A stretch of DNA of 64,000 bases, taken from positions 100,615-164,614 of the forward strand of contig JAHZKX010000058.1 in the NCBI GenBank assembly GCA_022600195.1, written 5' to 3'. Below are positions 9,160 to 18,047 of this stretch, one piece after another (the stretch's first letter is position 1; each line of letters starts with the position of its first letter). The notes below the pieces were generated by a model. The model had not been told where the DNA came from. It made no database searches and saw nothing but the letters and a program-made list of their open reading frames with translations. The position numbers were made by a program, and so were the translations under genes. This DNA is from Planctomycetota bacterium (GTDB lineage: Bacteria; Planctomycetota; Planctomycetia; Planctomycetales; Planctomycetaceae).

Positions 9160-9975
9160 TTACTGTAGTTTTGCTGCAACGGAGTTTAGATCACTAACGG
9201 CTTTGATAAATCGTTTTTTCAATTTGGGTGAAAGTTCTGAAAAAGCTGACTGCACAGAAGGTGTTAACATTTGATTACTGCGTTCTACAGCAGTACAAAT
9301 ACGTTTAATTGCCTGTTCGGGAGTAAGCTCTGGTTTTGCAACTACAGATACTTCAGAGCCTGAACCTTTTGGAGCAGGGGAAGCAGCACCGGAACGAAAC
9401 GGACTATATTCGTTTCCGGAATTTCCCATATCGCGTGCGTGCCCGCCTACAGTGGCAGGAGAATCTGCCTGCTCTCGTAAACCGGAATCACCAAGGCCAC
9501 CTTGTTCAGATTGTCCATAACCAGACGGATCTTTTACAGAAGTCGGTTCGTCTGAGAGAAATGTAACTTCAGAATCTGCGGGATACTCTTCAAATGGCTC
9601 AGAAATTGAGAGATCTTCGCCATGGATCGCACGTCTCCAGGCCTTTAATTCAGCAACAGTGGCCTTATTTTCCTCTGCCCATTGCAAGCACTCTGGTGCA
9701 TCATCCCACGTCAAGGAGATATAATAATGTGACCATCTAAGATTGGAATACTGATCCCGAACGTCACCGAAAGACTCCCAAACTCTTCTACGTTGATAAA
9801 TTTGATCGCCACTTAAGCCAACCATCGCACCAAAATCGGCATCAGTTCTCCCTTTAGCGTATTTTTTTGTCCATTGAGCCGCACATTCTCCAATCACCCA
9901 ACTACTATCACTTAATGCTTCCCGGGCACGATCAATCAGTTGCGCTTCAGTCATTTTTGATGTCTTATCTGTCAT
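9160..9975 (-). CDS. Protein of unknown function with an HTH-like N-terminus
   Basis: 271 residues, no signal peptide or membrane segment. Residues 1-130 are compact and Trp-rich (SSWVIGECAAQWTKKY, VWESFGDV, SNLRWSHYYIS). They include GAMVGLSGDQIYQRRRVWESF, which could fold as a helix-turn-helix like those of plasmid-type regulatory proteins, but this is weak. Residues 135-225 are low-complexity and polar, probably disordered. Residues 228-271 form a helical tail (LTPEQAIKRICTAVERSNQML). It lies 67 bp upstream of the HtrA-type gene on the same strand. I do not recognise the family. Confidence 0.7.
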   Translation of the reverse strand: MTDKTSKMTEAQLIDRAREALSDSSWVIGECAAQWTKKYAKGRTDADFGAMVGLSGDQIYQRRRVWESFGDVRDQYSNLRWSHYYISLTWDDAPECLQWAEENKATVAELKAWRRAIHGEDLSISEPFEEYPADSEVTFLSDEPTSVKDPSGYGQSEQGGLGDSGLREQADSPATVGGHARDMGNSGNEYSPFRSGAASPAPKGSGSEVSVVAKPELTPEQAIKRICTAVERSNQMLTPSVQSAFSELSPKLKKRFIKAVSDLNSVAAKLQ

Positions 9976-10083
9976 GTTTTTATAAGTCTTAAAATAGAAA
10001 CAAAGAAGATGGAAAACCGTTCCCGTCGATTTTCCAAGAAATTCAGTAAAAAGCTTACTTAAGTACTGACTTTTCTACAGGGA

Positions 10084-10194
10084 ATGAAGAATCCTTACGA
10101 ACCTTCAGCACCTGAATGCATCAAATCAGATACCCAAAAGACCAAATATCGATGCTACACGGATTCCAAACAGAATACCACCAAACAAGCGTAG
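10084..10194 (+). pseudogene. Possible remnant of an NPYEP-type small protein gene
   Basis: A 36-codon frame starting MKNPYEPSAPE. The start motif (M, one or two residues, NPYxxP) is one I associate with the N-termini of many small planctomycete membrane proteins, but here no membrane segment follows and the frame stops after TTKQA. GGGA sits directly against the ATG, too close for a normal ribosome-binding site. It may be a decayed gene start or chance. Confidence 0.2.
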
Positions 10195-10405
10195 TTAGAC
10201 TAAGAGATCCCTGTTTGAGCCACTATGATTTCCCTAGACTTTTTCACTAGACCAATCGGCTCGCAGTCACCAATCTGAGTTAAAATAGGGATGTTACGAA
10301 ATTATTTCTGAAGATTTGCTCTTTGCTTGACCTAACTTCGATCGGTTATTAGGATTCGGTGAAACTCATACGAAGAAGCGTCGAATAATGACTCTATCAC
10401 TTCTG

Positions 10406-10453
10406 TTGATTAAATAGTTTCAACTCAATAAACTCCTCTATGATAAGAGTTTA
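10406..10453 (+). promoter_or_regulatory. Possible tRNA-Cys promoter with inverted repeat
   Basis: TTGATT (10406-10411), 17 bases, then TAAACT (10429-10434) could be a sigma-70-type -35/-10 pair 40 bases before the tRNA. The -10 overlaps the inverted repeat TAAACTC-N11-GAGTTTA (10429-10435 and 10447-10453). Both elements are only fair matches. Confidence 0.3.
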
Positions 10454-10474
10454 TTGTTTCTTGATGAAATTCAG

Positions 10475-10548
10475 GGCGCCGTAGCCAAGTGGTCTAAGGC
10501 GGTGGATTGCAAATCCATTATTCCCCGGTTCGAATCCGGGCGGCGCCT
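10475..10548 (+). tRNA. tRNA-Cys (GCA)
   Basis: A complete cloverleaf of 74 bases. Acceptor GGCGCCG (10475-10481) pairs with CGGCGCC (10541-10547), and T at 10548 is the discriminator. The anticodon loop TTGCAAA carries GCA at 10509-10511. The T arm is CCCGG TTCGAAT CCGGG. CCA is not encoded. Confidence 0.95.
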
Positions 10549-10804
10549 CTTTCCTGCCAATCTATGCTGTGCTCTCAATCTGTGCCAGAGTGGCTATCAT
10601 CTACAGATTCTTTTCGACGAATTAGATTCCATTATCTGTCGGAAACATTCATTTCCAAGCAAGCCCCTGTCATCGACTTCATTCGTCACTCCACTTTTTC
10701 CAAGCTGATTCAAAACAGTTCCTGCTATTCAATCATCCTCAATCTTTGAATTGATACAGACTTTCTATGCAATCAAATGGTCTGCCTGACGGTGAGTCAG
10801 TTAC

Positions 10805-10840
10805 GAAAAAAGCCTGACAACTAAAAATGCTGCCAGGCTT
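10805..10840 (-). terminator. Rho-independent terminator of the 463-residue gene
   Basis: On the minus strand AAGCCTG (10840-10834) pairs with CAGGCTT (10816-10810), with partial pairing continuing inward around a loop near 10820-10830, and runs into six T. It lies about 35 bases after the stop of the gene at 10875-12266. Confidence 0.75.
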
Positions 10841-10874
10841 CAATGTTTAAAAACAATTTAACTATTGAATCAAC

Positions 10875-12266
10875 TTATTTACTCTGCTGTTCTTTAAGAT
10901 CAGATAAGATTTCCGAATTTTTTAAACATCGTATAAGTGAGATATCGCTGGTTATTCGGCCTCTTCGATCGCTGATCATTTCAGATGTATTTACCATTCG
11001 ATCTAAGGCTACCTTAATCCCCGTATCTAGAGAGGGAGCGTCGGGCGATTTTAGATCAACATATTTCGACTCCGATGCTTTCCACATGATCCATGATGTC
11101 GAAATATCATGGAGACTGGCCGTACCAAGTGGATAATATTTATTGATCCTCTCACTCCAGGCAGCTTTCGCATGATTCATGCTTTGAGAAAATAATATTC
11201 GGCTTTTTTCCGTTTGTTTATTCTCCCGAAAATAATTGCCTTTAACATAAGTCAATTGAGCTTTCGAAATCTCAAGCAAATCAGATCTTCCCAAACCTGC
11301 ACCACGGGAGGCCATCCATTCGACATCTGTTTTAATTTCTTCTAACCCTCTGGCAAAAACAGCAATGTTTCTCGAATCATTTTTATCCTGTCCGAAAAAC
11401 AAATTGCGTTCCTGATTTGCAAAATAGACTGACTTTGATGCCCTTCGAAATTCCGACAAATCAGCCTCACCTACTTGCAGTTCAATTTTACGTATAGAGA
11501 AATAATCATCTGAATTTCTTGTAACCTGCTCAATTGCGATGTGTTGAGCGTCGCTATCCTTGATCTCACTGGCTATTTCGTATTGATTTTGTGCAAGGAG
11601 CAGCTTCGCGTGGTAGACGTCTCCAAACCACCCCTGAGCTGCCGGTTGATTGAAATTTTGTAATTGTTCAACCGCTTGCCGAAGCAATTTTTGTTTCGAA
11701 GTTAACAAAGACACTTTGGCCCGTTTTACCTGCCGGATATTCGCAGCTTCAATTTTTGTATCATACGCAATATTTAAGGCAAGATTATAATCGACTAGGG
11801 ACATTAACCCTTTTCTAAATGAGTCTGAACTCTGCCCAATTAATTCATTTGCATTTTTTTCAGTCTGCTGCAAATGCCTCTTCAATTTTCGTGAAACCAC
11901 TCTCTGATTCGACGTGGAAAGATTCGATTTCCCTGAACGGTTCTGATGACTTTGATTTTTTGTGTGTTCTGGTACAAGGTTGAGTGGAATATATTGCTTG
12001 TGTTTTCCTTTATTTCGATTCGTAGAAGAAGGATGATCGAGCATGGTTGCAGTCTCTCCCTCTTCAATATCTAAAAAGCTATTGATTGTCGCCTGGGAGT
12101 TCACTGAAGTGAGTGATTCTCGATGTGGGATTAATTGAGAAGTGGAGGGTATTTGCGACCAGAAAACCAGACCGATCATTGAGCAAACAATAGAAGAACT
12201 TATACAGAAATGAAATCGATCGCTCATAAAGGTCCAGAATCGCTTCAAAGAATGAAATCCGATCAT
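10875..12266 (-). CDS. Membrane-anchored helical protein of unknown function
   Basis: 463 residues. A hydrophobic segment at about residues 18-36 (FCISSSIVCSMIGLVFW) suggests a signal anchor. Residues 40-140 are polar and Ser/Asn-rich. Residues 145-460 are mostly amphipathic helix with repeated patterns (ALNIAYDTKIEAANIR, LLTSKQKLLRQAVEQL, HAKLLLAQNQYEIAS). This recalls helical-repeat or TolC-like hairpins but has no signature I can name. ATGs at 12266 and 12227 are both possible starts. It lies back to back with the sigma-54 activator and just outside the pilus block, so a role in pilus assembly is a guess from position only. Confidence 0.65.
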   Translation of the reverse strand: MIGFHSLKRFWTFMSDRFHFCISSSIVCSMIGLVFWSQIPSTSQLIPHRESLTSVNSQATINSFLDIEEGETATMLDHPSSTNRNKGKHKQYIPLNLVPEHTKNQSHQNRSGKSNLSTSNQRVVSRKLKRHLQQTEKNANELIGQSSDSFRKGLMSLVDYNLALNIAYDTKIEAANIRQVKRAKVSLLTSKQKLLRQAVEQLQNFNQPAAQGWFGDVYHAKLLLAQNQYEIASEIKDSDAQHIAIEQVTRNSDDYFSIRKIELQVGEADLSEFRRASKSVYFANQERNLFFGQDKNDSRNIAVFARGLEEIKTDVEWMASRGAGLGRSDLLEISKAQLTYVKGNYFRENKQTEKSRILFSQSMNHAKAAWSERINKYYPLGTASLHDISTSWIMWKASESKYVDLKSPDAPSLDTGIKVALDRMVNTSEMISDRRGRITSDISLIRCLKNSEILSDLKEQQSK

Positions 12267-12878
12267 TTAAAAGTATCGGAGATGGGGTGAGCAATCCATG
12301 CTGTCTGCAACAAGTTAGTCCTTACAGAAGAGTATCGGCATTTACATTTATAAAAAATTCTAAATCAAACGAGTGCCCATGCAATGAGAGCGAGAAGCAT
12401 TTTTGTCAGTGACATTCGAACTGATACGATGCGATTAATCGGAGACGAATTACACTCTCCAGCCATCAATGGAACTCAACCACATCGGCTCACTCTTTAA
12501 TAACTTTGCATCCTATCTAGCTACATAATAATAACTTGAAAGCCCCCTCCCAATAACATTACATATCAACTATTCACGGCGTATAGAAAAATCAGTTTGT
12601 GAATCATGCTCAAAATTCAGAATTTTTTGAGTTTCCCTCTGGTGTTAGCTCATCCTGGAACTTTACGATCATTCATAAACAAAACTCTCTCCTATTTCCC
12701 CATAGTTACATATTTGATTATGGTGATAACATTTGTTATCGTATATAAATCGACGTATTCATCATATTCTTCCTATTCACCTTATATCAACGACAATTTG
12801 ATACGTGTGTTTTTTATTGCCTGAGAAGTAAGCTGAACCCAACCATCTATTGATTTGACGAGAATAAAAGGATTTGTG
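12267..12878. other. Divergent intergenic region between the helical protein and the sigma-54 activator
   Basis: 612 AT-rich bases between two divergent genes, so it must hold promoters for both. I found no GG-N10-GC element here. A 72-codon hydrophobic frame at 12606-12824 has no ribosome-binding site and Ser/Tyr-repeat composition, so I do not call it a gene. Confidence 0.5.
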
Positions 12879-14312
12879 ATGGCCCCTCTTGGAATAATTT
12901 ACTCATCGGACTCCAAAATGGAGTCTATTCTCAAACCGCACATACAAGATCAAATCAATTCTTCTCTTAAAACAGTCTCTACACTTTCCTCACTGAAAAA
13001 TTGTATACAAAACTCACATCCGGCTATTTTATACCTCGATTTGAGAGTTACAAAACTTCCACTTGAAAAAGACAATTATCACGAAGTGCTTTCTTATTTG
13101 AGAGAAACGTGTGAATACCCTCTCAAAGTCGTTTCTGTGATAGATCAATTTCTTCCATTGGAATTCGCCGAATCGACTATTTTTTTGACAGACGCTTACC
13201 TCGAATATCCACCCGCACCTGAAGAATTTCGAGTTCTCTCCGAAGAATTAAACAAAATCAATGCCACAACAAAACCTTCGACATTACCCAAATCCCGTCA
13301 AATTTATGATGGTGACACTCACGTAACAACTTATACACCGGCGATGATTCCCATCATTGATCAGATTTCGAAAATTGCAAAACACAATGTGACACTGCTT
13401 CTTGTAGGTGAAACCGGAACAGGTAAAACAACGTTAGCATCGATGATTCATCAACTCTCGCCCAGGAGAACTGAACCTTTTCAAAATATCGCATGTGGTG
13501 CACTTCCGTCTGATCTCATAGAAAGCGAGCTTTTTGGGCATTTACGTGGTTCATTTACTGGTGCCGAACGTAGTAAAATTGGTCGTTTTGAAGCAGCTGG
13601 GAAGGGGACTTTGCTTTTAGATGAGATCGATATTCTCACTGCGAAAGATCAAGCAAAGCTTCTTAAAGTGATCGAAACGGGACAGTTCGAACCTGTCGGG
13701 TCTACTGAATCTCGTCATTCTGAAGCGCGACTCATTGTGGCAGCAAATGTGGAACTTGAAGAACTGACTCAAAATAATAAATTTCGATCAGACTTATATT
13801 ATCGCTTGAATGTCCTTCAATTTCGATTGCCGGCTTTAAGAGAACGTCCTAACGATATCATCCCGCTTTCGATTGAATTTATCAAAGAATGTTGCAAACT
13901 TCACTCGATCAAGATCAATAAAGTTCACCTAAAAGTAATTCAAATGCTGCAGCACTATAGTTGGCCGGGTAATCTGAGAGAGTTAAAAAATCAGATCCAA
14001 AGAGCAGTCTTATTTTCAAATCACGGTGAATTGACTACCAATGAATTTTCTCCCAATATTCTCCAAGAAACAATCTCTCTCACTGAAAATGGCTTTCAGT
14101 CATCACAGGAGAATACAACATTAGCTGACCAGGTAGCTCTGAACGAAAAATATCTCTTACAAAAGTCTTTGTCAGAGAATGGTTATCGCAAAACAGCAAC
14201 AGCAAAAGCATTGGGGATTAGTCGAGTTGGACTATACAAAAAAATGCGGAAGTACGGGATGCTTGAGCAAAAGAAACCAACGGTCCAAAATAATCTTCAC
14301 TCGAAAAATTAG
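12879..14312 (+). CDS. Sigma-54-dependent transcriptional activator with degenerate receiver domain
   Basis: 477 residues from the ATG at 12879, which has AAAGGA 6 bases upstream. Residues 1-125 look like a receiver domain. Asp54 (LYLDLR) stands at the phospho-acceptor site, but the acidic pocket is reduced to SSD and the usual C-terminal Lys is missing (TDAYLEYPPAP). Residues 145-390 are the AAA+ domain: Walker A GETGTGKT (177-184), GSFTGA at 224-229 in place of GAFTGA (the loop that contacts sigma-54), and Walker B LLLDE (245-249). The C-terminus (about 430-465) is a Fis-type helix-turn-helix (RKTATAKALGISRVGLYKKM). It remodels sigma-54 RNA polymerase at -24/-12 promoters. Its target is probably the neighbouring pilin genes, which carry such promoters. 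No partner histidine kinase is in the window. Confidence 0.92.
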   Translation: MAPLGIIYSSDSKMESILKPHIQDQINSSLKTVSTLSSLKNCIQNSHPAILYLDLRVTKLPLEKDNYHEVLSYLRETCEYPLKVVSVIDQFLPLEFAESTIFLTDAYLEYPPAPEEFRVLSEELNKINATTKPSTLPKSRQIYDGDTHVTTYTPAMIPIIDQISKIAKHNVTLLLVGETGTGKTTLASMIHQLSPRRTEPFQNIACGALPSDLIESELFGHLRGSFTGAERSKIGRFEAAGKGTLLLDEIDILTAKDQAKLLKVIETGQFEPVGSTESRHSEARLIVAANVELEELTQNNKFRSDLYYRLNVLQFRLPALRERPNDIIPLSIEFIKECCKLHSIKINKVHLKVIQMLQHYSWPGNLRELKNQIQRAVLFSNHGELTTNEFSPNILQETISLTENGFQSSQENTTLADQVALNEKYLLQKSLSENGYRKTATAKALGISRVGLYKKMRKYGMLEQKKPTVQNNLHSKN

Positions 14313-14428
14313 GGCCTAGACCAGCGAATCTGTTGCTTTGATAACAGTTCATAAGATCTGTGGTTTAGGGAATCACACACTCGCCCATCAGAGTGAAAGT
14401 TTCTCTCTGATACCACCACCTCTGCGTT
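14313..14428. other. Convergent gap with a weak hairpin
   Basis: This lies between the activator (+) and tadC (-). ATCAGAG (14387-14393) and CTCTGAT (14405-14411) form a 7-bp stem with an 11-base loop. No T-run follows on either strand, so it is at most a weak terminator. Confidence 0.3.
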
Positions 14429-15430
14429 TTATTGACCGCCCGTTTGATTCTGGTTTATGACTTGTTGAGAAGTCGTGCTGATGGATTCACCGTATGTCAT
14501 CGGTTCCAGAATTCCTCCCGGGCTGTGCTCTCGAATCAGAAAATTCCTTAATTCAAGTACCGCTGGTCCGAAGAATAAAATATAAATGGGAGGGGCCATG
14601 CAGAAAATCACAGGAAAGAGTAACTTGATACTCGTCTTACTGGAATGCTCCTCTGCACGTTGCCGATACTTACGGCGGACACCATCGGCGAAATCTATTA
14701 ATGCTGTTGAAACGTTCGTCCCTAATCTCTCCGTTTGAGAGATCATCGAAGAAAGTGCATTTACATCGGGGGCATCTATTCTTCTTGCAAACTGCTTAAG
14801 AGCGTCTGACATCGAATTGGCATCTGAGTGACGACGAATGATCTCAAACTCGACAGCGATATCTGGATGAGAAAAACGAACTTCATCTGTAACGCGTTCC
14901 AGGGCGGTCCTCAGTGGAACTCCCCCCGTCAAACACATCATAACCAGATCGAGTGCATCGGGCAGCCCTTTTTGAATTCGATGAACTCTACGGTTCGCCT
15001 GACTGTGAAGGACGAAACGGGGAAGCCCATAACCAGTACCAGCAACCAATAAACCCACAACCAGGATTATTTGTGGAAGTTTTGATCCCGGATCTGCCAG
15101 CACACAACCAATTCCAGTCACTATCAATACCAGCACCACGAGAAGGTTACGTGTTGCCAGATATTCGACAAGAGCCGTTGACCGGTAATAACCGGCCCTT
15201 TTGAGATCGAGCTCAATTTTTCCAATGACTTCAGCCGTCTGAGGAATTACGCCCCCCAGTGACCGACTGAAAATTCCCATTTTTGAAGTCTTGTAGTAAT
15301 TCGAACTCTGAGCATCGAGATCTAGACCTTTCTTCCAGGAACGATGCCCTGCTGCAATTGCATCTCCGATCAAGAAGAATACTAAGCAGACAAGCAGAAA
15401 GGTGGCTATCGAAATAATATCAATAAACAT
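14429..15430 (-). CDS. tadC: TadC-like inner-membrane platform protein (T2SSF family)
   Basis: 333 residues. A membrane segment at the N-terminus (ISIATFLLVCLVFFLIGDAI), a pair near residues 90-135, and one near the C-terminus (LLFPVIFCMAPPIYILFFGPAVL) flank the cytoplasmic T2SSF domain (about 155-285). That domain contains GLPDALDLVMMCLTGGVPLRTAL and the SMISQTERLGTNVSTALIDFAD segment typical of TadC. With TadB it forms the platform on which the CpaF ATPase drives pilus assembly. It is the last gene of the block and starts 73 bp after tadB. Confidence 0.9.
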   Translation of the reverse strand: MFIDIISIATFLLVCLVFFLIGDAIAAGHRSWKKGLDLDAQSSNYYKTSKMGIFSRSLGGVIPQTAEVIGKIELDLKRAGYYRSTALVEYLATRNLLVVLVLIVTGIGCVLADPGSKLPQIILVVGLLVAGTGYGLPRFVLHSQANRRVHRIQKGLPDALDLVMMCLTGGVPLRTALERVTDEVRFSHPDIAVEFEIIRRHSDANSMSDALKQFARRIDAPDVNALSSMISQTERLGTNVSTALIDFADGVRRKYRQRAEEHSSKTSIKLLFPVIFCMAPPIYILFFGPAVLELRNFLIREHSPGGILEPMTYGESISTTSQQVINQNQTGGQ

Positions 15431-15503
15431 AGGTTTCTCTTTTATGTAAATTCTGAATAACGAGCCAGGTGAGCATCATCATCATTCATCTCGAATTAAG
15501 TTT

Positions 15504-16436
15504 TTAATATTCTGTTCTGAGTAGTGCTGATACCCAAAGGATGCCAATCACTTCCAGCACAATCGCGATGAGTAAGAGTATATTTCCAATGGGATCCGTA
15601 TACAAATTGGAAACGTGATCAGGGAACGCAACCATTAAAATCACAAATGCAACAGGTGCAACCACCGTCATGAGCAATGCGGATGCACGGCCAGCACCTG
15701 TCGATGCTTTCATTTGACGACGATAGTTTATTCTATCGCGAATCACTCCTGCCATTCGTTCCAGATTTGCGGGTAGATTACCACCAGTTTTACGATATAG
15801 CATTAGCGTCGAAGTCAATATTTTCAGGTCAATCAGTTGAATCCGATTTGAAAGTGACTTCATGACAGAAGGAACTGACATATTCATATCTAACTGCCGG
15901 GCACAGCGTCTGAATTCAAAGCTCAAAGGCCCTTTTGCCTCTTCACCCACAATCGTAATAGCCTGTTCTAAACTGGCTCCAGCATGAGTTGAGCGGGCCA
16001 GTAAATCAATCATTTCGGGAAGTTCTTCCTGGATCATCTGCATTCTCCTTTTCCTGCGAAAATGCAAAACGATTAAAATGGCAATCATTCCACAAATCAT
16101 ACCGGCAATTCCCGCCAAAGGCTGATCTGAGTAAACAAAAATTGCACCACCGATGGCTAATCCACACGCTACAATCAAGAGAAAAGCAGTGAACGGCGTA
16201 AGTTCAGAACCATTTTCGAGAACCAATCGATCAAAACTCTGATCAATTTTCCCAAGGATACTATTCGAGGGCTCCTGGTCAAACACGTTCCGAATTCTTC
16301 TCAATCGAGGACGCTTTGCAAAATTTCCAGAATTAGATGTGCCTGCACCAGATATGTCGCGAACAACCAGATAGATCGCCAGAATTGTGACCGTCACTGC
16401 CGCAAAACAAATCAATGCTATCGATGAACTGTCCAC
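15504..16436 (-). CDS. tadB: TadB-like inner-membrane platform protein (T2SSF family)
   Basis: About 310 residues from the GTG at 16436, which has GGAGA roughly 10 bases upstream; a longer TTG start at 16469 has no ribosome-binding site. An N-terminal membrane segment and a second pair around residues 95-135 precede the T2SSF domain (about 145-270; LPEMIDLLARSTHAGASLEQAI, STLMLYRKTGGNLPANLERMAGVIRDR). Two C-terminal membrane segments close the protein. It is the partner of TadC and lies 70 bp after cpaF. N-terminal residues about 25-65 are a basic cytoplasmic linker. Confidence 0.9.
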   Translation of the reverse strand: MDSSSIALICFAAVTVTILAIYLVVRDISGAGTSNSGNFAKRPRLRRIRNVFDQEPSNSILGKIDQSFDRLVLENGSELTPFTAFLLIVACGLAIGGAIFVYSDQPLAGIAGMICGMIAILIVLHFRRKRRMQMIQEELPEMIDLLARSTHAGASLEQAITIVGEEAKGPLSFEFRRCARQLDMNMSVPSVMKSLSNRIQLIDLKILTSTLMLYRKTGGNLPANLERMAGVIRDRINYRRQMKASTGAGRASALLMTVVAPVAFVILMVAFPDHVSNLYTDPIGNILLLIAIVLEVIGILWVSALLRTEY

Positions 16437-16506
16437 TACGGGATATCTCCACTCTAATCTAAATAACAAATTTCATAACTTGGAATCATTTCCTTAAGGT
16501 CTGAAA

Positions 16507-17841
16507 CTATTTTTTTGCAAATATCTGATCGCTGAGTTTAATTCCAGAAGCTTCCATCCGTTTGAGACAAGCAGGGCGATATCCAGTCGCATAAAATTTG
16601 CCTTGTGCATTTCCCTGATCATCAACGCCGGTTTGCTCAAAACCAAAGATATCTTCCACTTTATATTCACCCTGACTGTTCAGAGAAACAATTTCAGATA
16701 CTTTAGCAATACAACGTTGCCCCCCTTTAAGGCGGGCGACATGCAGAATAATTCCAATTCCGTTTGCGATGTATTGTCGGATGACGGGTAACGGAAGTTC
16801 AAAACCGCTCATAGAGACCATCATTTCCAAACGGGCTAATGCATCGCGAGTATCATTTGCATGAATGGTTGTTAAAGATCCTTCATGACCTGTATTCATT
16901 GCCTGGAGCATATCTAGTGCTTCAGGCCCTCTTACTTCACCGATAATAATACGATCCGGACGCATACGCAGGCTGTTTTTAACCAGCTGTCTTTGCGAGA
17001 TTTCCCCCACACCTTCAGTATTATCAATTTTTGTTTCAAGACGCACAACATGTTTATGCTGCAGGATTAACTCAGCCGAATCCTCTATGGTAATCAACCG
17101 TTCTTCTCGCGGTATAAAATTAGAAAGTGCATTGAGCAATGTCGTCTTACCGCTACCAGTCCCCCCGGAAATCAGCATACTAATACGGGAATCTACAACT
17201 GCCGCCAGAAAATCTACAATCTCCGGAGTCACTGATTTCTTTTCAATCAGATCATCAATCTGTAAAGGAACTGTTCCAAACCTTCGAATGGATAATGAGG
17301 GCCCGTTTAAAGCCAGTGGTGGAATGATGGCATTAATTCGTGATCCATCAGGGAGTCGAGCATCGACCATCGGATTGACTTCGTCTATTCTCCGCCCCAC
17401 ACGTGATACGATCCTTTGAATGATCCGCATCAAATGCTGATTATCAGCGAAAATAACATCGGATTCCTCAAGTTGGCCATTTCGTTCAACATGAATTTCA
17501 TAGGCATGGTTGACGAGGATATCACTGATGGTTGGATCTGCCATCAAATGATCCAAGGGCCCTAAACCAAAAACCTCACTCAGCAGCTCATTCAGTAAGC
17601 GTTCACGATCAATACCTTCCAGAACGGAAATATGCTCATCACAAATTTCTATTGCAACAGAACGCACTTCTCCTGATAGCTCTTTTTCTGATATTTGGGC
17701 CAACATAGACAGGTCAAGTGAATCAACCAGTTCCTGATGAATTAAAACTTTTTGCTTTTGAAAATGTAGTTCCGCTTCTCTGTTTTCAGGAACAAAACTT
17801 TCAGACTCCGCAAAAAGTTTCTTTGTACCAATTGATTCCAT
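16507..17841 (-). CDS. cpaF: CpaF/TadA-family pilus assembly ATPase
   Basis: 444 residues from the ATG at 17841, with GGGA 6 bases upstream; the TTG at 17853 is less likely. The N-terminal helical domain contains FGLGPLDHLMADPTISDILVN, the standard CpaF marker. Walker A GGTGSGKT is at 226-233, the Asp box LITIEDSAEL at about 250-260, the Walker B-like RPDRIIIGEVRGPEAL at about 300, and the His box GHEGSLTTIHAND near 325. It is a cytoplasmic hexameric ATPase powering Tad pilus extension. No CpaE/TadZ partner is encoded in this window. Confidence 0.95.
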   Translation of the reverse strand: MESIGTKKLFAESESFVPENREAELHFQKQKVLIHQELVDSLDLSMLAQISEKELSGEVRSVAIEICDEHISVLEGIDRERLLNELLSEVFGLGPLDHLMADPTISDILVNHAYEIHVERNGQLEESDVIFADNQHLMRIIQRIVSRVGRRIDEVNPMVDARLPDGSRINAIIPPLALNGPSLSIRRFGTVPLQIDDLIEKKSVTPEIVDFLAAVVDSRISMLISGGTGSGKTTLLNALSNFIPREERLITIEDSAELILQHKHVVRLETKIDNTEGVGEISQRQLVKNSLRMRPDRIIIGEVRGPEALDMLQAMNTGHEGSLTTIHANDTRDALARLEMMVSMSGFELPLPVIRQYIANGIGIILHVARLKGGQRCIAKVSEIVSLNSQGEYKVEDIFGFEQTGVDDQGNAQGKFYATGYRPACLKRMEASGIKLSDQIFAKK

Positions 17842-18047
17842 GTGCAATCCCAAAATTTCAAAATATTGTTACTTAGGTTGGCATAACAAACATGATCGCG
17901 ATGATCAATCTCTAGTTGTCATGACGTACTTTGAGCGAAAACCATACCTTGATCGAATCAAAGATGCTTAAATTGCTAAAAATGCCACAGAAACACAACT
18001 GCTATGTAACCGAGAACCAGGATCGAGAGATTCTAATTTTGCCGGTT
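17842..18047. other. Gap between cpaB and cpaF
   Basis: 206 bases without recognisable coding sequence, hairpin terminator or GG-N10-GC motif. This is long for an operon-internal gap, so cpaF may have its own promoter or a leader here. Confidence 0.4.

Larger units (their letters stand above)
9976..10474. other. Gene-free stretch upstream of tRNA-Cys
   Basis: It contains a 36-codon open frame (10084-10194) described separately and the likely tRNA promoter region near 10406-10453. No other structure was recognised. Confidence 0.5.

Noticed and set aside
12606..12824. 72-codon hydrophobic plus-strand frame
   Set aside because: No ribosome-binding site, repetitive Ser/Tyr codons in AT-rich sequence, and no pilin or signal motif.
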